Assembly: GCA_029834535.1 (NCBI GenBank)
Contig: JAQMWT010000059.1
Span: 62,001 to 126,000, forward strand
Reading direction: 5' to 3'
From: Chrysophaeum taylorii
Lineage: Eukaryota; Sar; Pelagophyceae; Pelagomonadales; Pelagomonadaceae
DNA length: 64,000 bases
Positions 51,439-60,807 of this stretch are shown here, piece by piece. The notes below the pieces were generated by a model that saw only the letters and a program-made list of their open reading frames with translations, was not told where the DNA came from and did no database searches. Position 1 is the first letter of the stretch; every line of letters begins with the position of its first letter. The position numbers and the translations under genes are program-made.

Positions 51439-54413
51439 ATGGGCGGGTCCGCTTCCAAGGGTGGGGAGACGGAGGAGGCCCCAGCGCCCGAGACGGAGCC
51501 GGAGACGTCGCAATTCTGGAGCATCGTGCCGCGGCAGTACGACGAGCTCGTGCGGGCGATCATTCGTCCCCCGCGCGCCGACTACAACGTTGCGCGGCTG
51601 GGACCTAGGAGGTTCAATTTTTGCTCGCGTACATTCGTGCGAAACGACAGCGTGCTTGTGAACACGCGCGGGCTCGCGCTGCGATGCAGCCACTGGCAGC
51701 CCCACGGCGTCGACCGCGTCGCGCAGAAGCTGCCGTGTGTCGTGTTTTTGCACGGTAACTCGTCGTCTCGGCTCGAGGCTCTCAACCAGCTGCCCGTGTG
51801 TTTGGGAATGGGGATGACGCTGTTCGCCTTTGATTTTGCAGGATCGGGCAAGTCCGAGGGAAAGTACGTCTCTCTGGGATGGTGGGAGAAGGAGGATCTG
51901 CGCGTCATCATCGAGCACCTCCGGGAGGGCGGGACGACGTCGTCGATCGCGTTGTGGGGACGGTCGATGGGCGCCGTCACCGCGCTGTTGTACCAAATCT
52001 ACGACAAGCCGCCGCCGCCGCCGCCGGTGCGAAACGAGTGCTGCCCCGTCGACGCCCTCGTTCTCGACTCGCCGTTCTCAGACTTCTGCAAGCTCGCGCA
52101 GGAGCTCGTCTCGCGCGGGCAGCAGCAGGCGAACGTCGTCATGCTGCCCTCGTTCGTGACGAGACTCGTGCTGTCGCTGATCGGCGGCACCATCAGGAGC
52201 GTCGCAAATTTCGACGTCAACGACCTCAACCCGATCGCCCACGTGCGTCAGTGTGCCAAGCCCGCGCTCTTCGTGTGCGCAAGGTACGACGACTTCGTCG
52301 GACCGCACCACGTCTCGGCTCTCTACGAGAAGTACGGGGGGCCCAAGGACATCGTTCACGAAGATGGCGATCACAACACGGCTCGGTCGATCGACACCCA
52401 ACTGGCGGCTGCGGCGTTTTTGCGGCGCGTCCTGAACGTTCCCTCGAGTTGGACGCTCATCCCGACCAATCCCAAGGTCGCGACGCTCTACCTCCAGATC
52501 CCGTGGGAACCCTACAACCGGAGCAGGACCAACAGCCACAGCGAGCCGACGACACCGCGAGGCAAGCGCAGCGGCAAAAACAACGCGTCGGAACCGGGCG
52601 AGTCGCGCGAGACCATGAAGAAGGCCCTGTACTACTGCAATCGCGGCAACGCGCTCGAGGAGGAGGGCAACGTCGACGCGGCGATCCGCGCGTACCGCGC
52701 GGCGATCGCGTTCGAGGACTCGTTCAGCGACGCCCACTACAACTTGGGAATCGCGCTCAAGAACAAGGGCGAGCTCGACGACGCGATCCGCGAGTACAAG
52801 CGGACGATCGAGCTTAAGTCGGACCACGCCGACGCGTACAACAACTTGGGCGTCGCGCTCGAAGAGCAAGGCCGCGTCGAGGCCGCCATAACGGAGTATA
52901 CCAAGGCGATCGACTTCGAGCCCGACCACGCCGAGGCGCGCTGCAACCTCGCCGATCTCCTCCAGTCCCTCGGCCGCATCGACGATGCGATCTCCCACTA
53001 CCGCAAGGCGCTCTCCGCGAGACCGAACGATAGCGACGCGTGGAACAACCTCGGCGTCGCGCTCGAGGCGAGCGGCTCGATCGACGACGCGATCGCGGCC
53101 TACACAAAGGCCGTCGACATATTCCCGTCCCACTGGGACGCCCAGGCAAATTTAGCCGAGGCCCTACACGTCAACGGCGATCTCAAAACCGCGGCGACCG
53201 TCTACCGCGTCATCCTCGACCACGATCCGCGCGACGCCCAGACGGCCGCCAGTTTAGGCAACGTCCTCCACGCGCTCGGCCAAGTCGACGACGCCCTTTC
53301 CGCGTACGAGATTGCTGTAAAAAACGATCCGTCGGACGCTGTCACCCACAACAACATGGGCACCGTGCTTCAAGCTAAGGGTGACAGCGCGCGCGCCGCG
53401 GACGCCTACCGCAGCGCGATCGAGCACGACGCGTCGTGAGTGAACTCTTTTATACCCCCCCCCCATTGTGATTATTGCCCTTTCGCTGCTCGCTTCAAAC
53501 GCCGTCGTCCCCGCAGCTACGCCATGGCGTATTTCAACCTCGGCGTCAACTTACAGTCCAGCGGCCTCCTCGTCGAAGCGATCGATGCCTACCGCAACGC
53601 TACGCGTCTCAAGCCCAGTTACTCGGACGCTTTGAACAACCTCGGCTACGCGCTCCAATCAACGGGGGACTACGCCGGCGCCATCGACGCGTACCGACAA
53701 GCCCTCGTCGCCAATCCCAACTTTGACAGCGCCCGCCTCAACCTCCAGCAGGCCCTTTCCAAGCTCGCCGACGGAGGGGATATCGACGCGAGCGACGTCG
53801 ACGTCGCGCTCGTCCAAAATACGTCGTCGTCTCACCCCGCGAAGAAAACCACCACGAACAGCGACATCGTCGAGGGACCCGAGACGACGACGATGCCGCC
53901 CGAAAAAGGAGAATCTGGTGGTGACGACACCGAACAATCGCCTTCGTCGGTTCAAGAAGTAACCGTCGAGTTCGACGCCGAGTACGTTCCAGTGCGAATC
54001 AACCGGAGCTTTTCGGAATCGGCCGACCAAGAAGGTGCTTGGAGCAGCACGCCCACCATGGCCAGCGAAAAATCAGGCATCATCGACAGTCTCTCGTGTT
54101 GGTTCAACAACATCACTACTACTAAACGGTGAGTGCATCCGTTCGCGAGCAAACGCGTGACGTGGTGGTGGCCGTTCTCCTCATCTACTATCTTGTTGAC
54201 TTACCTCGTCCCCCCCTCTGTGCCTTTGGCCCTGATCGACGACGTCGCGCCGCTTTTGTCTTCATTAAGTAAGAAGACTTGTTGTTGTTGTTGTTGTTGT
54301 CCAACAATAGCACCGGTGGCAGCACTAAGAAGAAGAAGAAGAAGAAGACGAAGAGCGTTGCGCGCAAGACGCGCTCAGGTTACCGACGAAACACCCATGG
54401 TTCGCCCCCCTGA
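51439..54413 (+). CDS. Alpha/beta-hydrolase fused to about ten TPR repeats, probable N-myristoylation
   Basis: Exons 51439-53435, 53517-54128 and 54311-54413. Introns of 81 and 182 bp (GTGAGT donors) join in phase; product 903 residues. MGGSASKGG is a typical N-myristoylation start. The hydrolase (about 75-330) has VVFLHGNSSS (oxyanion region), nucleophile GRSMG, acid ARYDDFVGP and His in EDGDHNTARS. From about 395 to 770 come some ten 34-residue TPRs (e.g. SDAHYNLGIALKNKGELDDA). The tail is acidic, then Lys/Arg-rich in exon 3 (STKKKKKKTKSVARK). A membrane-tethered serine hydrolase docked through TPRs is the simplest reading; the substrate is unknown. Stopping at 54132 instead, without the last intron, would lose the basic tail. 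Confidence 0.8.
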
Positions 54414-54432
54414 TCGATCGATCGATCGATCG
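54412..54432. repeat. (GATC)n microsatellite
   Basis: Five tandem GATC units directly at the stop codon of the hydrolase-TPR gene. Confidence 0.85.
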
Positions 54433-54677
54433 AACTATCCAACGGGGTACAAAACACACGCGTTGTCATCATCACGACAGAGTTCCGCTGCTTTCTACTT
54501 CGTAGTAAAAACGTGCAGCAGGCGTGTTCTACACACGGCATAGAAGAAGAGGAAGAAAAAGCACTGGCATGTCCCGCCGGGTCCGCGGGGAGGAGTCGAT
54601 CGATCATATCCCGTCCTCTCACATCCTATCCGCACGTCGGTCGGTTCGAATTGTTAAAAAAAGAAGGTAGGTCGGCG

Positions 54678-55763
54678 TCAGTCGAGTGAGAGCGAGCCAC
54701 CGGAGAGCTCGAGTTCGGTTCGCCACTTGTCGCACTTGGCTTTGAGGATGGCGATGGCGTCATGAACGATGCGGAGGGGCGCGAGCTGACCTGCAGTCTC
54801 GACCTTAAACAGGAAGAAATCGGCGTGGCGCTTGAGCTTGACGTAGTCGGCCATATCGTCGCCGAAGGGGACGTCGTCGATCCGACGAATACACTCGCGG
54901 CACATGGTGCAGTCGCGCGGTCTGGCAACGACGGCGCGGGAAGCGGGGGGACCGTCGTCGGATACGATGTCCTCAATGTCGAAGACGTCGAGGGGACAGC
55001 GATTTTTCAAGGCAGTCGCACGGTCGCCCTCGACGGGCTTGACGAGGTCGATCCTGGGGAGCATGCGGTAGGAGGCGGTGGCGACGGGCGAGAACTTGGC
55101 ATGATCCTTAGCGATACCTTTGCAGCCGTGAGCCTCGAGGCCGATGGCCTGGCCGGGTCTGAGCTTGGTGATCAAAATGTCGTCGTGAACGGGTCTCGCG
55201 GGCTCGGGGAGAAAGGTCTCCTGGTCGCCTTGAGGGAGCCACTTGAGGTCCTTCGTCGTAACGACGGTCGTGTGTTTATGGCCTCCGGGACGGCGGGCTA
55301 CCTCGTCGTCTTCGACGGGATCGTCGATGCGGCGGCGCGCGTTGGGCGCAACGATATTGATGGGGGCCTTGACCTCGAGGCCAAACACAATAGTGTTGAC
55401 GTCGGTCGCGTCTTCGGGGTCGAGGAGCTCTTCGAAATCGTTCGGGTCGACGCGCAGCGGGATGAGGCCAAGCCGGTGCGCGAGGACCTCGTCCTGAACG
55501 ACCCCCGTGTTCTCCTCGATGTAGACGCTCTCGATCGCCATCGTCGGCACCTCGGCGAGCATGATGCGCCGGAGCGCGTTGGCGATCGACACGTCGACGC
55601 CGACGAGGTCGAACTCGACCTCCTCCATCGTCGACCGCGTCACCTCGATGCGCGACCTGGCCGCGATCACCTCGGCGTAGCTCCGCCGCCCCGCGGGCTC
55701 CTCGGCCTCATCTGCGCGAAACTCCTCGTGGACACCCGTCTCGCGCAGCTCGAAAAAGTCCAT
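54678..55763 (-). CDS. POLR1C: RNA polymerases I and III subunit AC40 (RPAC1)
   Basis: 361 residues from MDFFELRETGVHEEF. It is the alpha-like subunit shared by RNA polymerases I and III and pairs with AC19. The RpoA/D signature is clear: VSIANALRRIMLAEVPTMAI, ESVYIEENTGVVQDEVLAHR and LGLIPLRVDP, then the insert domain with KWLPQGDQETF and HDDILITKLRPGQAIGLEAH, and the dimerisation part DYVKLKRHADFFLFKVETAG. A Cys pair in RDCTMCRECIRR sits where the Zn/FeS-like cluster of this family is found. An in-frame ATG at 55823 would add 20 residues and is unlikely. It is divergent from the DIX-like gene, 122 bp away. Confidence 0.93.
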   Translation of the reverse strand: MDFFELRETGVHEEFRADEAEEPAGRRSYAEVIAARSRIEVTRSTMEEVEFDLVGVDVSIANALRRIMLAEVPTMAIESVYIEENTGVVQDEVLAHRLGLIPLRVDPNDFEELLDPEDATDVNTIVFGLEVKAPINIVAPNARRRIDDPVEDDEVARRPGGHKHTTVVTTKDLKWLPQGDQETFLPEPARPVHDDILITKLRPGQAIGLEAHGCKGIAKDHAKFSPVATASYRMLPRIDLVKPVEGDRATALKNRCPLDVFDIEDIVSDDGPPASRAVVARPRDCTMCRECIRRIDDVPFGDDMADYVKLKRHADFFLFKVETAGQLAPLRIVHDAIAILKAKCDKWRTELELSGGSLSLD

Positions 55764-55885
55764 CGCCTCTCGAGTACGGTTTTTTTTCTTATTACGTAAT
55801 AAGGTCGCCGAAACTTCAACCATGCCACATCATTCAACGGCTCATTCAACGGTCTCAACTCCTCGCGACGCGAGACAATATTAAC
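55764..55885. promoter_or_regulatory. Probable bidirectional promoter of POLR1C and the DIX-like gene
   Basis: 122 bp between divergent ATGs. AT-richer than the flanking exons; CATTCAACGG is repeated twice at about 55830-55850. Confidence 0.35.
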
Positions 55886-57035
55886 ATGCCTGAACGGATT
55901 CGGTACTGGTGTCCCGACGACGACGACGACCCCGCCCATCCGAACGTCTTTGAGATGCCCGGCCCCCACGGCCTCGCGGTGCGTTTTTTTTTTTTTTCTT
56001 TCGTCAACGTTTTCCTATCTCGAGGCGCAGGTACGCCTCGCGGACATCAAGACCTACTTTCCGCTACGAGGGGTCTTTCACTTTCGATTCAAGCGGCGCG
56101 TTGGGGGGCGATGCGTCTGGGTGGACGTGGCCGACGACGACGAGACGGTGCCGCGGTTCGAGGACGACGGCGGGATTTTCTTCAAGGTGAGCCGCGTCGC
56201 GGCGCACGACGACGAGGGCAGGCTCGGCGCTATCAAGTCGCTCTTCGTCGCCGACGAAGACGGCCATCGCGGAGTGGGCGCGCTCGGTTCCTACATCTCC
56301 AAGGCCTGCTCGAATGCCGCGACGGGCCTTTTCCACCGCGAAGATGAAAACGGCGGGTCGCGTCGCTCCTCCCGCGCTTCTCACCAGCCGTCGCGACGCC
56401 CCGAGTACTCGCACGAAGAGCCCACCCCCCGGGTGCGCTACCCGCCGCCGCCGCCGCAAGAAGAGAGTCGGGGACGGTACTCCAACGGCACCGCCGCCTC
56501 CTCGGCCCCCGTCGTCTCGGCGCAGCGCCCGAAGCCCGCCGCGCCGCCCGTCCCGCGTTTCGCGCCCAAGGCCGACGCCCGCAGCGCGACCGATCTCCCG
56601 AGCTCTGCGACTGCGGCGGTCCCCAAGGCGAGCCGCACGGTCAAGAGCACCTCGCCGCCGAAATCCGCTGCCGCCAACAGCGACGCCCCGGCCGCCTTCG
56701 CGCCCCCGCCCAAACCCGCCCCGCCCCCCTCCGACCTTCTCGGCCTCGATTCCCAGCCCACCCCTACGCCTCCCAAGCAGCCAGAGGACTGGCACGCCTT
56801 CGTCGGCCTCAACTCAAACCCCCAGCCCCAAACCAACAACGCCCCCCCGCCGACCCCGCCCATGCGCCCCCCTGCTGGTGAGCTCCCTTCCCCGAGAGAG
56901 AGAGAGGACCGCGTACTTTTGCGGATGATCGTTGTCGTCGCAGGCCCCGTGCACCTCGACCCCTTCGCCATGAGCGCGGCGCCCCAGCAAAAAAATAACA
57001 ACAACAACCACTTCGATGCGTTCGCCGGCTTTTGA
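55886..57035 (+). CDS. DIX-like N-terminal domain protein with Pro-rich tail
   Basis: Exons 55886-55978, 56031-56877 and 56944-57035; introns 52 bp (with a long T run) and 66 bp. Product 343 residues. The first 85 residues read RIRYWCPDDDDDPAHPNVFE, then VRLADIKTYFPLRGVFHFRF and RCVWVDVADDDETVPRFEDD. This resembles the DIX domain as found in many protist proteins (polymerising ubiquitin-like fold, known from Dishevelled and Axin). The rest is disordered, Pro/Ala-rich, and ends PQQKNNNNNHFDAFAGF. The tail carries DPFA-like and HFDAFAGF phrases that could bind AP2/EH endocytic domains. The DIX call is by eye. Confidence 0.6.
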
Positions 57036-57244
57036 ACGCGCGCCGGCGGCGGCATCGCGGTATGCGTTCCTTCGCCCTGTCTCCTGGGGGCCTGTTTTCG
57101 CTTCCGAACCTGCCGTCTCTCGCTCGCCCCTTCTTTTGCTGCGACACGTTGCTTCTTGTGCCATCCCTTCGTTCTATTTTTGGGCAAAAAGAGACTGTCA
57201 CCGTCACGATCGCGCGCTCTCTGTGCGGCGCGCGTCCAATGAGG

Positions 57245-57275
<31 letters not shown>

Positions 57276-58115
57276 ATGGGCACCTCACTTGTCTTCGCGT
57301 CCATAGCCCCCCATTTCCAGCCAGCCCCAATAAATCCCGTCCGTCATATGTGTGGTTGTTCCATGTACCACCGGGTGTTGGTTCCGGCGCGAAGGCAGTG
57401 GGTCAGACAATCAGTCGATCCAAGAAGTTTTAATACGATGCAGTCGGTCCCGCGATAGACGTCCTTGCAATTCTTGAGGACGACGAGCCGCGTCAACGCG
57501 CGATCGAGCTGTGTGAGGACACGAGCGAACAAGGGTAGAAAGAAAGTCTCTGCGGTACGGGCAGGTGTGCCGCCGAGGTGCTCGAGCACCCCCCCCATGT
57601 TCAGTATCACGGTTACGACGCCTCGCCGACCATGTGCCGCCTCGCCGAACAGCGTCTCTCTCGGTTTGGGACGCGCGCTTCCGCATTTGAGGCCGACGTT
57701 GTTCCGGCCCGCTTGTTCTTCCGTCGAGCGAGGTCGTGCTGTCGTCGTTTTATGTCCTGGAAATCCTGTCACGCGAGGGCCGTCATCGATCGATCTGGCC
57801 TACGCTAGTCCAAAACCTGGTGGAGGTCTCGGCCTCGCGAGCATTACGACGATGACCCCCGGCGATTCGTCCTTCCTCATGCCCGCGTGGCACAGAAAGT
57901 CATCGCGCGCGCGCCGCTTCTTTTCGGTGGCTGCCGGCCAATCAGGCTTGACGCTCTCTTTCGCGAGGACGGCAATCGCTCGATGTTGCGAGCCAACGAG
58001 ACTGTCACCACGTCGCGGGATACGCGTCCCACATCGTCGTGACAGAGCGGCGAGAGTTATTAGATATGCCATCGTCACATACAAAGGAGGCTCTCCTAGA
58101 GCCTTCCAACCCCCC
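57036..58115. other. Region with a possible decayed methyltransferase-like gene
   Basis: A (GAT)n microsatellite lies at about 57244-57275. On the plus strand, 57578-57690 reads LEHPPHVQYHGYDASPTMCR then LAEQRLSRFG, the style of an SAM-dependent methyltransferase (E.......Y.GYD.S..M...A). Later VLSSFYVLEILSREG appears in another frame. No start or full domain was found. It could be an unrecognised spliced gene or a pseudogene. Confidence 0.3.
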
Positions 58116-59078
58116 CTAGGCCACCGGTGGCAGCGCAGAGGGCGGGTCGACCATCGCAACCGCCTTGGAGAGCGTCGGCATGAGGGCGGCGAGGTTCCGG
58201 CGCGCCGCCTCGGGGCGCCCGGGGAGGTTGACGATAACGCAGGAGCCGCGCACGCCGGCGACGGCGCGCGATAGGAGCGAGTCGGCGTGGTCCGCATCAG
58301 AGAGAGCTCGCGCGTGTACGATATCGATGATGCCGGGGGCCTGCTTTTCGAGGACCTGGGACGTGGCCTCGGGCGTCACGTCGCGCGGGCCAAAGCCCGT
58401 TCCGCCGGTGGTGAGGACGAGATTATGATCGGGCGCCCATTCAAGAAGAATGGCCTTGATGGCCTCGAGGTCGTCGGGGACGATGGTCGAGTCGATTCGA
58501 TCGACGGGGGCGACGCGTCTCACCTCGTCGATGACCGCCGGACCGGAGGCATCGTCGTACGTTCCGGCAGCCGCGCGGTCGCTCACCGTCAGGACGCCGA
58601 GTCGCAATCGCGCGCCAGGCAGCGCCGCTCGCTTGGGAATTCTGGAAGCGGCGCTGGTCTCGTCGTCGTAGCAACACGGGTCGGCGGGCGTCGACACCGA
58701 AACTTTCTTGAAGCCAGACGCCCACGCGTCGACGGATTTTTCGTGGCGCGCGTGCCACGACTTTGTCGCCTCGAACTTCTCCAGCTGCTCTGGGGTCGCA
58801 GGGCGTTGGTAGCGCTTTTTCCAAGACCCGTAGCTCTCGCCGTAGACGTACTCGAGCGCGTCGTCGTAGCTCACCCCTTGGCCCGAGGCGTGAGTGCCGG
58901 CGTGATACCACTTCGCGACGCAGTTCCGGCAGAGCCCAGCTGAGCCCATGATATCGATGTTCGCCGCCTTATCCGAGACGCCTCGTAGATGCCGCACGAG
59001 CAGCCGAAAGGCGAACGCCTCGGCGACGATGTTTCCGGGGCCGTCGAGATCCTCGCCTCCATACTGTGTCGACTCCAT
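58116..59078 (-). CDS. DUF1244 domain fused to a MogA/MoaB (Cnx1 G-type) molybdopterin adenylyltransferase domain
   Basis: 320 residues from MESTQYGGEDLDG. Residues 15-115 match DUF1244, a small domain otherwise best known from proteobacteria: VRHLRGVSDKAANIDIMG, AGLCRNCVAKWYHAG (CRNC 50-53), SYDDALEYVYGESYGSWKKR then YQRPATPEQ. A linker of about 40 residues follows. Residues 158-315 are a complete MogA-type domain: LGVLTVSDRAAAGTYDDASG, LTTGGTGFGPRDVTPEAT (GGTG 225-228) and VIVNLPGRPEAAR. The MogA/Cnx1G reaction adenylylates molybdopterin in molybdenum cofactor synthesis, so catalysis is expected. The role of the DUF1244 part is unknown. A start at 59147 would overlap the promoter of the divergent gene. 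The ATG is 76 bp from that of ZNF622. Confidence 0.88.
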   Translation of the reverse strand: MESTQYGGEDLDGPGNIVAEAFAFRLLVRHLRGVSDKAANIDIMGSAGLCRNCVAKWYHAGTHASGQGVSYDDALEYVYGESYGSWKKRYQRPATPEQLEKFEATKSWHARHEKSVDAWASGFKKVSVSTPADPCCYDDETSAASRIPKRAALPGARLRLGVLTVSDRAAAGTYDDASGPAVIDEVRRVAPVDRIDSTIVPDDLEAIKAILLEWAPDHNLVLTTGGTGFGPRDVTPEATSQVLEKQAPGIIDIVHARALSDADHADSLLSRAVAGVRGSCVIVNLPGRPEAARRNLAALMPTLSKAVAMVDPPSALPPVA

Positions 59079-59154
59079 GATAGCGTGATGACACGAGGGT
59101 TTTGAAAGGTCGACAGCAAGCACGAGGGTTCTTTTTTCATCAATCAATCAACCG

Positions 59155-60473
59155 ATGGTCTCGATGGATCCACACTTCCAGACCTGCCTGACGGCCCCCG
59201 GCAAGACGTTCGCGTCGGTCGAGGAGTACAAACAGCACTACAAGAGCGATTGGCACCGGTACAACCTGCGGCGCAAGGTCGCGGGGCTGGAGATGGTGAC
59301 GGAAGATGAGTTCGAAGCGAAGCGTGGGTTGGCCCAGCAACAGGTCGTGAACACACACAAGGCCAAGGAGCGCGACGCGTACTCGCACGTCAAGCCCTCG
59401 AAGCGCGATGCGCAGCGGAAGAAGCTCGAGCGGCGTGGCGTCGAGGCGCGAGAAGGTGTTACGGTCAAAGACTCGGTCGCCGCGTACCGACGACCCGAAG
59501 CCGAGCCGACCGGGGTCGAGGAGACGACCGGGGTCGAGGAGACGACCGCGGACGCCGAGGGTGAGGAAGAAACACCGATCGTGGCGCCGGCTCGGGTGGA
59601 GGACTCGATCTTCGACGCCAAGCGGTTCGGCGACGTGACCGAGGCTTTGGCGTACATGCAGAAGCGGTACGGCTTCTTCCTGCCTGAGATCAAATACCTC
59701 GTCGACGTCGACGGGTGCGTGCTGTACCTGTGCGAGAAGGTCAAGCAGCACATGACCTGCCTCTTTTGCCACCGGACTTTCCGGTCCTTCTCAGCCTGCC
59801 AGCAGCACATGATCGACAAAGGTCACTGCAAGGTAGCGTACGAAACGGACGACGACGTCGACGAGCTCAGCGATTTTTATGATTTCTCCGCGTCCTACGA
59901 CACCTTCGATCAGGATGGCCTCGACGAGGCCTTGGACCTCGACCAAGATGAGGACGCTTGGGAGACTGATGATGATGATGATGATGAGGAGGAGGAGAAG
60001 CTGACGAGGCGGCCGTTGCCTCGGGTCCGCGTCTTGGAGAGCGGAGAGCTTTCGGTGCAGGTCGGAGAAAAGCAAAAGATAGTGGGGGCGCGCTGGCTCC
60101 GCCGGTGCGTCGGTGCTTGTTGTGTGTTTTGACGCGCGGCCGCAGCTACTACAAGCAGAACTACCGCCTCGACGACGACCGAGCGTCGACCCTCGCGGCG
60201 AGGTCCGAGCACGCGAGTCGCGTCGTCGCGCTCTACAAAGACGCTGGCGTGCTTGCCAAGGCCGACGGCTTCTATGCGAGAGGCTTGGCGGCGCAATTCA
60301 ACAAGCGCGCCCTCGCAGGAGTCGCCCATCGCGACCAACGCGCCCAGATCAGGCAGCAGCAGAAAAGCATGGGTATGCACGCCGGCCGCGCGAAGCGCAA
60401 CAAGGCCAACATGCTCATCAAAAACCGTGTCGCGGGCAAGAATATGGGCGAGGGTACCGGTGTCCACGGCTGA
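59155..60473 (+). CDS. ZNF622: ZNF622/Rei1-type ribosome biogenesis factor
   Basis: Exons 59155-60104 and 60146-60473, 41-bp intron (GTGCGT...CGCAG); 425 residues. Rei1/ZNF622 acts late in cytoplasmic 60S subunit maturation. It has the hallmark start HYKSDWHRYNLRRKVAGLEM and a C2H2 finger in MTCLFCHRTFRSFSACQQHM then DKGH. The acidic segment (DEDAWETDDDDDDEEEEK) and, after the intron, RRYYKQNYRLDDDR, then a basic C-terminus with GRAKRNKANMLIKN are as in the family. The first finger lacks the usual CxxC (here QTCLTAPG), so only one of its cysteines is present. MVSMDPHF and MDPHF are both possible starts. Confidence 0.9.
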
Positions 60474-60807
60474 TCGTTGCACCGCGTCTCCCTCCCTCCC
60501 TCCCTCCCTTCGCGCCGAAGCTCGCCCCGCGCGTGCCGTGTAGCAGTAGCATCTCCAACTCAATACTTCAGCGCAGCAGACCCCGTGTAGCAAGGGAGGT
60601 CGCCCTTCATCACAACAATATACAGGCGCACAGGATGATGCGTTATTTTCTCGAGTTGAGAAGGCACTTTCTTCTAGGGGAGAGGGTGAGAACGGAGAAC
60701 CCTAGTCGTCGACGAGCGCGCGGCACAAGATCGAATCGACGACATCGAGGGGTCATCATCGTCGTCTTGGAGGTCAGGTCTGGCAGCGGATAGAAAGAAG
60801 AGTCTCA
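60474..60807. other. Intergenic between converging genes
   Basis: (CCCT)n microsatellite at about 60489-60510. No gene. Confidence 0.45.

Noticed and set aside
55886-55978. The poly-Asp start of the DIX-like protein as mere low complexity
   Set aside because: The flanking RIRYWCPDD and HPNVFE blocks are typical of DIX-like proteins in protists, so I kept the coding call.
58116-60473. Operon-like reading of closely packed genes
   Set aside because: Neighbours are divergent, spliced and functionally unrelated; this is compact eukaryotic packing.
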